A stretch of DNA of 13,192 bases from the NCBI GenBank assembly GCA_013335425.1, contig JAAXVQ010000016.1, forward strand, positions 1 to 13,192, given 5' to 3'. The notes below the pieces were generated by a model that worked only from the letters and a program-made list of their open reading frames with translations, did not search any database and had not been told where the DNA came from. Origin of the DNA: Candidatus Firestoneibacteriota bacterium (lineage in GTDB: Bacteria > Oederibacteriota > JAAXVQ01). The position numbers and the translations under genes are program-made. Below, in pieces: positions 8,601 through 13,192 of this stretch (within the stretch, counting starts at the first letter, position 1; each line of letters starts with the position of its first letter).

Positions 8601-9049
8601 ACCTTCAGGCCATGAACCAGTACCGCGAAGCCCAGCGCAAGGCCCCCCACCAGGCGTTTCTTATGTTTGAATTGGGCAACGTGGCCCGGGGTGCGGGTTT
8701 GTTCTCCGAAGCCGAGGACAGCTGGCGCCGGGCCGTCGAATTGGAACCGCATTACGCCGCGGCTTGGAGCAACCTGGGCGTGATCCAGGAAATTCGTGCC
8801 GACTTTCCCGCGGCCGAAGCCAGCTACCGCCGGGCGTTGGATCTCAAGCAGCTTTCGCGCCGGGTACAGGATAAATATGAAATTGAGCTCTTGGCTATAA
8901 ACTGGACGGTCGTCCACCATAACCTGGCGCAACTGCTGGAGCGGCAGCGACGTTGGCGGGAAGCCCGCGAACAATACGAGGAAGTGCTGCGCTTGGAACC
9001 CGAGAATATAAGGGCCAAAAAACATTTGCAGATTTTAGGGAAAAAGTAA
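5642..9049 (+). CDS. Double O-antigen ligase/polymerase (Wzy_C) membrane protein with C-terminal TPR domain
   Basis: This 1135-residue protein contains two tandem copies of a Wzy_C/WaaL-type membrane unit plus tetratricopeptide repeats. Copy 1 (about 1-425) has FVYPNVFSGFLAM, STQSLGGW, HPWFGVGPG (311-319), YAHNVLLQIGAETG (338-351) and DVDFHF. A polar Pro-rich linker (about 426-450) leads to copy 2 (about 450-850) with matching FWPNPNLLAAYLAM, ATGSFGGL, YPLTGVGPG (717-725), FAHSEPLQILAVLG and LVDFNW. Each copy has roughly ten hydrophobic segments. Residues 888-1135 form TPRs, ending in EEVLRLEPENIRAKKHL. The family polymerises O-antigen, ligates it to lipid A-core, or transfers glycans to protein Ser/Thr on the periplasmic face; which applies here is not visible. 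The Arg expected in the SRG motif is Leu or Phe in both copies. No ribosome-binding site is seen; the start lies 3 nt after aroQ and probably depends on coupling. The first membrane segment follows closely, supporting this ATG. Confidence 0.85.
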   Translation: MPEQLLRHRHVRWLGQTVFGVLIFSILVLLFMPPAWESSMAAVSVLGAALFGLGALFWLGEGSADRLRETSFGPAYLLLLAVWGISAMGATDKSLSLNTLAVTLSLCLVFFLALFLTRSLRHLRQYLSWLLLAAVLLSIFGLYQYAGGLSETYTNLFGGQAPQGFFETELAGRLLSGRAFSLFVYPNVFSGFLAMLLPLGLMFWISARRAGASWWWGSVLVILLAGLFSTQSLGGWMSAAIGVGLFYILLADERSLHNGHRWSLGLWFIGLLFFLGGLWLMLNHRGPGAAWDGLSQRWVHWKIAGAMFLKHPWFGVGPGLYGTEYVRFQAADEMYSRYAHNVLLQIGAETGGVGLASLGFFLFRWGQYLRRGLASWKHHPRRIYLVGLAAALAAAGAHALGDVDFHFIKNAVVVMLLAGMLTGLLRPVEKPLSPAGQTPAVPPSKTSQALAAGFTWGFGGVLLLALWRGGHSLLLEGVVFWSLGLLGMIWMVTVPLAGRMARTAFPLRWWLAFFWVWGIVSAAASLHPAAAIPGLTLGLAGLAVLSLCWAWAPQSFNLLWILVGSSLLLALLALAWVWGNPGTRVSLFWPNPNLLAAYLAMGFVTCLGLAALLPWERVRRWLLGGAAGVIGLGLLATGSFGGLLNLLAGLSVLLLWTLRRRLRLWPFLTGAAVLFLALAWALPWGPGTRWHKPGDYAGPAYERVHMASAAMQMGGDYPLTGVGPGNFRDMFERYSFPNVRGLARYGKVADFAHSEPLQILAVLGIPGLAVLLVIIGLAAVRAKELWSAFPADAPWSFAEAAPVVASAALLGAMVQGLVDFNWHAPALWLWSMALLGLMFVKKSQPSALSPVPSVAGLAAALRRPRALILLLVGASALLGATRPLLSAYYLAQGEAQQYKKKFKSADLEYQRALVVHPFSSDAYDRLGQTQADFYATTGAEHWFSLAEWAYTKALRLNGLDPYIHRHLGQLYNLKAAHLSGSERQRYYLQAMNQYREAQRKAPHQAFLMFELGNVARGAGLFSEAEDSWRRAVELEPHYAAAWSNLGVIQEIRADFPAAEASYRRALDLKQLSRRVQDKYEIELLAINWTVVHHNLAQLLERQRRWREAREQYEEVLRLEPENIRAKKHLQILGKK

Positions 9050-9050
9050 G

Positions 9051-9668
9051 GTGACCCGGGAACTGGCGGATACCGGGACAGGTCCAACTCAGGTAAAGAT
9101 CGCGGACGGGGAACTCATCGCGCGGACGCTGGCGGGGGAGACGCGCGCGTTCGATGAATTAATGCTGCGCTACCGTGACCGCGTTTATCGGCTGGCTTAT
9201 CATATGCTTTGGAACGAGCAGGAAGCCGATGATGCGGCGCAGGAAGTTTTCGTACGCGCTTATTGCCATTTGAAGAAATTTCGGGGCGACTCCGGTTTTT
9301 TTACGTGGCTTTACCGCATCGCCAAAAACGTGGTTTACACCCAAGCCAAGAAATCCGGTCGGCGGCGGGAAATTGCACGGCTGGCGCACCGGCGGTTTTT
9401 GCTGCAAGGGCGTCCGGCGCCTACACCGGAAGCCTACGCTGAGCGGGGCGAGTTGCGGGAACTCATCCGGGACGGGCTGCGCAGCCTGGAACCCAAGCAG
9501 CAGGAAGTGCTGGTGCTGCGCGGGATCGAAGGCCTGGACAACGACGAGGTTGCCCGGGTGCTCAACGTGCCTGTCGGGACCGTCAAGTCGAGGTTTTTTC
9601 GCGCCCAGGAAAACCTCCGGCAATGGTTTGAGGCGCACGAACCGAGCAGGCAGGAAGGCCAAGCATGA
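9051..9668 (+). CDS. ECF-family RNA polymerase sigma factor
   Basis: This 205-residue extracytoplasmic-function (group 4) sigma factor directs RNA polymerase to envelope-stress-type promoters. Region 2 spans about 33-95: FDELMLRYRDRVYRLAY, then EADDAAQEVFVRAY, which binds core polymerase and the -10 element, then FFTWLYRIAKN. Region 4 spans about 135-192: LRSLEPKQQEVLVLRGIEG followed by the helix-turn-helix DEVARVLNVPVGTVKSR that reads the -35 element. The order and spacing fit RpoE-like ECF proteins, with no region 3. The start is GTG at 9051, one base after the previous stop, with AGGG (9037-9040) as a plausible ribosome-binding site inside the preceding gene. It overlaps its anti-sigma gene by 4 bases (ATGA), the usual way of keeping the pair balanced. 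Co-transcription with wall and glycan genes suggests envelope regulation. Target promoters are unknown. Confidence 0.93.
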   Translation: MTRELADTGTGPTQVKIADGELIARTLAGETRAFDELMLRYRDRVYRLAYHMLWNEQEADDAAQEVFVRAYCHLKKFRGDSGFFTWLYRIAKNVVYTQAKKSGRRREIARLAHRRFLLQGRPAPTPEAYAERGELRELIRDGLRSLEPKQQEVLVLRGIEGLDNDEVARVLNVPVGTVKSRFFRAQENLRQWFEAHEPSRQEGQA

Positions 9669-10648
9669 AGCCGTGCTTTGAATTCACCCAATGGCGTCGG
9701 CAGACTTTGGAGCGGACCTTGACCTCGGCCGAGACGGCGGTCTTTGCCGCGCATTGCCGAAGTTGTCCGGCCTGCCTTCGGGCGTCCGGCCAAGCGCGGC
9801 GCATTGACGATTGGCTGCGGCAAAGCGCGCAGCGCCGAGCGCCCGAAGGCTTTAACCAGGGCGTTTGGGACCGGATTCAGGCGCTGCCGAGCGCGGTTGG
9901 GCTGCGCCGCAGTTGGCTGCCGGCTTGGAGCGCTGCCGGTTTGTTGGCGGCCTTGACGGTGGCGGGTTTTGCGGCTTATTCGGCATGGCATCCGCAGTCC
10001 GCGGGCAAAGCCACGGAGGTTGTCCGCCTGCCGGAATCGGGCGCTTTGATCCCGGCACCGACGGCGGCTGCCGCGCAGGCGACTTCGGCACCGGCTGCAC
10101 AGCGGGCGGAGACCTTGGTGTCGCGCAAAGCGGTCCATCCGCCGAGGCATATCCGGGCGGAAAAAGAGGCCGTGGAGACGACGTCGAAATTTGCACTCAT
10201 GACCTCGAAGCGCAGACCGGCTTTGCCCGAGCCTCCCCACGCTTCCCGCGCCGAATCTTTCGCGCCCGCGGTCAGGGAAGGCGGCGGCGCTTTGGCCGAA
10301 CCCGCGCGGGCTGCGGCTGGTCTGGGCAATGGCGCTCCCGCCGGCAGCCTTTTGCGCCTCTTGCCCGGAAGCGTACAGGTCCGTCCCAACACCATACACC
10401 CCACGCGCGGCGAGCGCATCCTCCTGGAAGTGAACCCGGAGACACCGGGGCACCTGGAAGCGCGGATTTATACGCGTGAAGGCCGTTTGGTTCGGACCTT
10501 GGTGGACACGGACATCGCACCGGGCTACCACGCGTGGGATTGGGACGGCACCAATGACCGTCAGGAAAACGTTTCCGGAGGAATTTTTATACTCCAGGTG
10601 CGCGGAAACGTGCCGGACAGGAAGTTTAAATTGGCGGTGATCCGGTGA
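9665..10648 (+). CDS. Membrane zinc-finger anti-sigma factor with FlgD/type IX-like Ig domain on the outer side
   Basis: This 327-residue protein should hold the preceding sigma factor inactive at the inner membrane. The N-terminal part (1-75) carries the zinc anti-sigma motif Hx3Cx2C as H30, C34 and C37 in AAHCRSCPAC. One membrane segment follows at about 84-105 (WLPAWSAAGLLAALTVAGF). Next is an Ala/Pro-rich stretch (about 110-230) expected outside the membrane. Residues 236-327 form an Ig-like domain with RPNTIHP, ARIYTREGRLVRTLVD, GYHAWDWDGTND, SGGIFILQVRG and FKLAVIR. It matches the FlgD-Ig/type IX C-terminal domain class seen on the propeller proteins in this window, though the usual YPNPF opening is altered. 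Start ATG overlaps the sigma stop by 4 nt. Regulation probably involves signal-dependent release or proteolysis, which is not visible. The sensor role of the Ig domain is inferred. It ends the run. Confidence 0.85.
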   Translation: MKPCFEFTQWRRQTLERTLTSAETAVFAAHCRSCPACLRASGQARRIDDWLRQSAQRRAPEGFNQGVWDRIQALPSAVGLRRSWLPAWSAAGLLAALTVAGFAAYSAWHPQSAGKATEVVRLPESGALIPAPTAAAAQATSAPAAQRAETLVSRKAVHPPRHIRAEKEAVETTSKFALMTSKRRPALPEPPHASRAESFAPAVREGGGALAEPARAAAGLGNGAPAGSLLRLLPGSVQVRPNTIHPTRGERILLEVNPETPGHLEARIYTREGRLVRTLVDTDIAPGYHAWDWDGTNDRQENVSGGIFILQVRGNVPDRKFKLAVIR

Positions 10649-10681
10649 GCACCCGGACTCGGACGATAGGGAGCCTCACCG
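10643..10681 (+). terminator. Inverted repeat at the end of the operon, possible terminator or processing hairpin
   Basis: CGGTGAG (10643-10649), spanning the anti-sigma stop codon, is perfectly complementary to CTCACCG (10675-10681) with a 25-base loop. There is no T-run after the stem, so it is not a standard intrinsic terminator. Confidence 0.2.
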
Positions 10682-10708
10682 CCTTTAAGTGATTTAGTTT
10701 AAATGAAA

Positions 10709-10733
10709 TTGGACCGATCCTGGCAGTTATAAT
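10709..10733 (+). promoter_or_regulatory. Promoter region of the PorV-OmpA gene with TTGGACCG motif
   Basis: TATAAT (10728-10733) is a perfect -10 box, 24 bases before the ATG at 10757. TTGGACCGATCCTGG (10709-10723) just upstream differs in one base from a motif before the gene at 12917. TTGGAC could serve as a -35 box, but the spacing of 13 is short, so the shared motif may instead be a regulator or alternative sigma site. A GGTGA ribosome-binding site (10748-10752) lies 4 nt before the start. Confidence 0.45.
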
Positions 10734-10756
10734 TCGTAAAAATCTACGGTGAAACT

Positions 10757-12745
10757 ATGACTCGCTTGATGCAGGTTAAAATTTTCCGGTGGTTTCAATT
10801 CGCCCGTTTGGTCGTCTTGAGCATATCCGTCGGGTTGGTTGGCAGTTGGGCCTGGGGCGCGGGAACCACGGGCGCGGATTTTCTGCAAACGCAAGCTCCG
10901 GCGGGCATGGCGGCGCTGGGCGCCGGGGTGGCCGATGCACGCGGCGGCGAGAGCCTGAATTGGAATCCGGCCGGCATGGTTGCGCAACCTTACGCGTCCT
11001 TGGCGTTTACGCATTTTTCGGGGTTGGTGGACACGGCCTATGAACAGGTGGAAGGTTATGTGCCGGATTTGTTGGGAGGAGCCTGGGGCGCACGGGTGTT
11101 TTATGACAGCACCTACAATTTTACGGAGGTCGACGCCAGCGGGGAAGCGGTGGGGAACCTGGAAAATTACGATCTGCTGCTGCATTTGGCCCATACCCGC
11201 ACGTTGCTGCCGGGATGGACGGCGGGTTTGGGTTTGAAAATTTTTGAGAGCGTTCTGGCCGGGTATCACAGCCAGGGCGTCGCCTTGGATTTGGGCATGC
11301 GTTATGCGCCGGTACAAAGTTTTTGGGCCGTGGGTTGTGTTTTGGACAATATCGGCTCCAAAACGGCCTTTGACCAGGAAACCGATCAACTACCCTTGTC
11401 TTTGACCGCAGGCTTGGCCTGCACCTGGCACCCAGCGCAAGGGCATGAGGTCCGGGTTTTGGGGGACCTCCACGTACCCCTGGCCGGCGATGAAACGTCC
11501 TATCCGCTGCTGGGAGTGGAATATGCGCTGCAGGATTTTATTTTTATGCGCGGCGGTTACCGTTGGGAAAACGAGTTGGGCGCGCTTTCGCTGGGTGCGG
11601 GTTTGCGTTGGTCCCGCTGGGGCATGGATTACGCCTTTCAACCCCTGGGCACGCTGGGCAACAACCACCGCTTTACCTTGACCTACACGTTTAAGCCCTT
11701 GCCCGCGGAAGCTCCGCCGGCCATCACCCCCACACCGACCGCCACGCCGGAAGCTGCGGCAGTTCCCGTGCCAACCCCGGAACCCAGGCTGAAATCGTTG
11801 ACCGTGTCGCCCCGGGAAGTGGAAAATGTGGTGAGCTTTCATGTCCCGGCCATGATCGGCGCGCCCAAAGCTCAGGCCTTGGTCATCCGCGATGCGCAAA
11901 ACCGTCCGGTAAAAACTTTTACTTGGATCCCGGGTTTGCCGACCGAAGTCCGCTGGGACGGCCGTGACGAACAAGGCCGCCTGGTTTCTTCCCAGGCGCA
12001 ATTTTCCTACTGTTGGGCCGCTGCGGGGCAAACCGGAACCGTCAACGCTTTGCCGCAATTGCGCCCCGTGCTGAAATTATGCTTCGCCGACGGCACCACG
12101 TTGGAGCCGCAGGCGGATTTTATGTTTTTAACCCGGCCCCAGGGCAAGTCCTGGAGCCTGATGGTCTACCGCCAGGGCGCGGAAATGCCGGTGCGGACCT
12201 GGTCGGGCGACGGCGCTTTGCCTGAAATGCTGACCTGGGACGGTCAAGCGGCCGGGCACCTCTGGGCTCCCACACAGGCACACTACCGCTATCGGTTGGC
12301 TCTGGCCGATGTTTCGGGTCAGGAAGTCGCCCTGCAGGAGAGCATCCACGCGATTACAGCCCGTCGGGTGGAGGCGCCGGCCGGCAAAATCGGACTGTTG
12401 ATCCCTGAGATTCTCTTTGACTTCAACAGCGCCGTGCTCAAACCCGAAATGTTGGATAAAATTACGGCCGCCGCGCAAGTGCTGAAACGCCATCCGGGAC
12501 AGGCGACGGCCGTTTGTGAAGGTCATGCCGATGAGATCGGCAGCGCGGAATACAATCGGGTCATTTCCGGGCAAAGGGGCGCCATGGTGGCGGCTTTTCT
12601 GAGTGATACTTTGGGGGTATCCAAAGACACGCTTTCTGTCCGGGGGTTCGGCAAGGAGCAACCGGCCGACCCCGGTACCTCCGAGGAAGCCCGCGCGCGG
12701 AATCGGCGGGTTGAGATTCGCCTTACCTTGCCGGCGCCGCAATAA
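10757..12745 (+). CDS. PorV/PorQ-like outer-membrane barrel fused to two FlgD/Ig-like units and an OmpA peptidoglycan-binding domain
   Basis: This 662-residue outer-membrane protein starts with a signal peptide (1-35, cleavage near AWGA-GTTG). Residues 36-313 resemble PorV/PorQ (UPF0164) barrels: the mature start GTTGADFLQ, then MAALGAGVADARGG and LNWNPAGM are the family signature, followed by alternating beta strands and a TLTYTF end. A short TPTPTATPE linker (314-343) follows. Two Ig-like units come next: about 344-430 (RPVKTF...TEVRWDGRDEQG) and 463-535 (MPVRTW...MLTWDGQAAG). The C-terminus (549-656) is an OmpA domain with EILFDFNSAVL, EGHADEIGSAEYN and ARNRRVEI, expected to bind peptidoglycan. 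PorV carries type IX cargo to the attachment complex in Bacteroidota, so a role in export or surface attachment is plausible but inferred. It is monocistronic, with its own TATAAT promoter. Confidence 0.87.
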   Translation: MTRLMQVKIFRWFQFARLVVLSISVGLVGSWAWGAGTTGADFLQTQAPAGMAALGAGVADARGGESLNWNPAGMVAQPYASLAFTHFSGLVDTAYEQVEGYVPDLLGGAWGARVFYDSTYNFTEVDASGEAVGNLENYDLLLHLAHTRTLLPGWTAGLGLKIFESVLAGYHSQGVALDLGMRYAPVQSFWAVGCVLDNIGSKTAFDQETDQLPLSLTAGLACTWHPAQGHEVRVLGDLHVPLAGDETSYPLLGVEYALQDFIFMRGGYRWENELGALSLGAGLRWSRWGMDYAFQPLGTLGNNHRFTLTYTFKPLPAEAPPAITPTPTATPEAAAVPVPTPEPRLKSLTVSPREVENVVSFHVPAMIGAPKAQALVIRDAQNRPVKTFTWIPGLPTEVRWDGRDEQGRLVSSQAQFSYCWAAAGQTGTVNALPQLRPVLKLCFADGTTLEPQADFMFLTRPQGKSWSLMVYRQGAEMPVRTWSGDGALPEMLTWDGQAAGHLWAPTQAHYRYRLALADVSGQEVALQESIHAITARRVEAPAGKIGLLIPEILFDFNSAVLKPEMLDKITAAAQVLKRHPGQATAVCEGHADEIGSAEYNRVISGQRGAMVAAFLSDTLGVSKDTLSVRGFGKEQPADPGTSEEARARNRRVEIRLTLPAPQ

Positions 12746-12769
12746 GGTTTTCCGTCTGAGAAAAGGCAT

Positions 12770-12800
12770 CGGATGGCGGCTCGAGCCCGCCCTGCGTCCG
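12770..12800 (+). terminator. GC-rich hairpin after the PorV-OmpA gene
   Basis: CGGATG (12770-12775) can pair with CGTCCG (12795-12800), and inside this GCGG (12776-12779) pairs with CCGC (12787-12790), leaving a CTCGAGC loop and a small 3' bulge. This is the strongest hairpin in the gap. No T-run follows, so Rho-assisted termination or a 3'-end stabiliser is as likely as an intrinsic terminator. Confidence 0.3.
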
Positions 12801-12856
12801 GGGAAAGCCGACAGGGGGGAGCTTAAAATAAAAATTTCAATGCACCTGGAACCGAT

Positions 12857-12876
12857 TTGGACCGAACCTGGTCCAA
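12857..12876 (+). promoter_or_regulatory. TTGGACC-N6-GGTCCAA palindrome, candidate operator
   Basis: A perfect 7-base inverted repeat with a 6-base spacer lies about 40 bases before the ATG at 12917. Its left part, TTGGACCGAACCTGG (12857-12871), nearly repeats the motif at 10709-10723 before the PorV-OmpA gene. The symmetry suggests binding by a dimeric regulator. A GGAACCG just upstream (12848-12854) looks like an ECF-type -35 element, but no matching -10 is clear. AGGGGG (12901-12906) is the ribosome-binding site. Confidence 0.45.
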
Positions 12877-12916
12877 TTATTGAAAAAGGGCATAAAACCA
12901 AGGGGGAAGATCAGCC

Positions 12917-13123
12917 ATGTTTAACCAAACGAGAAAGTCCATTGGGTTGTGTATCTTAGCAGGGGCGGGCCTTTTGGCTTGCTGGGGAAATGCCCAAGCC
13001 GCCGGCACGGACACACCGACCTTAACCGCCACCGGCACCAGTACGGCCACCCGAACAGCCACCATCACGGCCACACCGACCGGGGGCACGCTCACGGCCA
13101 TCGCTACTGGATCATGCGCCTGA
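12917..13123 (+). CDS. Start of a secreted Thr/Pro-linker protein, probably truncated at a sequence junction
   Basis: The reading frame gives 68 residues. The first 29 form a signal peptide with KS at the start, a hydrophobic core (about 9-22) and a cleavage site at NAQA-AG. An LLAC box (19-22) makes a lipoprotein signal possible instead. Residues 31-55 are the same [15 protein letters not shown] linker as in the two propeller genes, here placed directly after the signal peptide. After about base 13085 the linker character is lost, and the frame stops at 13121-13123 while another frame becomes coding for an unrelated protein. The 68-residue product is therefore probably not the natural one: either the gene is truly broken or the sequence is a chimera. 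AGGGGG 10 nt upstream and a palindrome further up support a real start. Confidence 0.6.
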   Translation: MFNQTRKSIGLCILAGAGLLACWGNAQAAGTDTPTLTATGTSTATRTATITATPTGGTLTAIATGSCA

Positions 13124-13192
13124 ACACCAAGGACGCCGAGGCCCGCGGCATCAAAGAGGGCGATCTCATCCGGGCGTTCAACGATCGTGGCT
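13096..13192 (+). pseudogene. Fragment of a molybdopterin oxidoreductase (C-terminal dinucleotide-binding domain), without its N-terminus and running off the window
   Basis: In the frame with codons at 13096, 13099 and so on, the sequence reads [18 protein letters not shown] followed by [14 protein letters not shown]. This matches the conserved start of the molydopterin dinucleotide-binding domain of DMSO-reductase-family enzymes (typically xxINPxDAxxRGIKxGDxVRVFNDRG), including polysulfide/thiosulfate reductase and transhydroxylase-like members. In a complete enzyme this lies several hundred residues from the start, yet here it directly follows a Thr/Pro linker in another frame. No upstream catalytic domain and no start site are present. 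Family recognition is fairly secure from the motif; the subfamily cannot be told from about 32 residues. The fragment is either the product of a rearrangement or an assembly join. Confidence 0.6.

Noticed and set aside
9434..10531. A 365-codon minus-strand frame opposite the sigma/anti-sigma pair
   Set aside because: Low-information Arg/Pro/Ser-rich translation from GC-rich DNA, covering two genes with clear motifs.
12746..12856. Riboswitch (c-di-GMP type) in the gap after the PorV-OmpA gene
   Set aside because: The gap has a GC-rich hairpin and purine runs, but the conserved core of the GEMM class could not be matched.
12603..12959. A 118-codon + frame overlapping the OmpA end and the intergenic gap
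   Set aside because: Shadow of the OmpA frame with no domain; it crosses the palindrome and ribosome-binding site of the next gene.

Overview
The window comes from a GC-rich, double-membraned (Gram-negative-type), probably uncultured bacterium. Four things point to this: a PorV/PorQ-like outer-membrane barrel fused to an OmpA domain, secreted proteins ending in a FlgD-Ig/type IX-like C-terminal domain (CTD), an O-antigen polymerase/ligase-like membrane protein, and very long Thr/Pro/Ser linkers. This mix is typical of the FCB group and of candidate phyla with related envelopes (FCPU426- or Elusimicrobia-like lineages would fit). I cannot fix the phylum from sequence alone. All convincing genes are on the + strand, no RNA gene or complete mobile element was seen, and no gene-free stretch exceeds 300 bases.

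Layout: (1) 1-1748 is the 3' part of a secreted repeat protein: two propeller-type repeats, a linker of about 400 residues and the CTD. (2) 1898-4003 is a complete paralogue: signal peptide, seven repeats that probably form a seven-bladed beta-propeller, a linker of about 240 residues and the CTD. (3) 4098-10648 is a tightly packed five-gene run with gaps of 14, 3 and 1 nt and then a 4-nt overlap: LysM/M23 peptidoglycan hydrolase, aroQ, a 1135-residue protein with two tandem Wzy_C (O-antigen ligase/polymerase) units plus TPRs, an ECF sigma factor and its membrane anti-sigma factor. (4) 10757-12745 is a PorV-like barrel joined to two FlgD/Ig-like units and an OmpA peptidoglycan-binding domain. 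(5) 12917-13123 starts another signal-peptide plus Thr/Pro protein, but after about 80 bases of linker the sequence changes abruptly into a fragment of a molybdopterin oxidoreductase in another frame.

The most interesting thread is that one fold, the FlgD/CTD Ig-like module, recurs in the exported propeller proteins, in the extracytoplasmic end of the anti-sigma factor, and apparently between barrel and OmpA domain in the PorV-like protein. I infer that the window may encode a surface-protein export and anchoring module with its own envelope-sensing sigma/anti-sigma pair. In that reading the PorV-OmpA fusion is a transport or anchoring element, the double Wzy_C protein is a glycan polymerase, ligase or O-glycosyltransferase, and the M23 protein remodels the wall. 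The domain identities are read from motifs; the functional coupling is hypothesis. A (T)TGGACCG motif precedes the sigma operon, the PorV-OmpA gene and the last gene, which may point to shared control.
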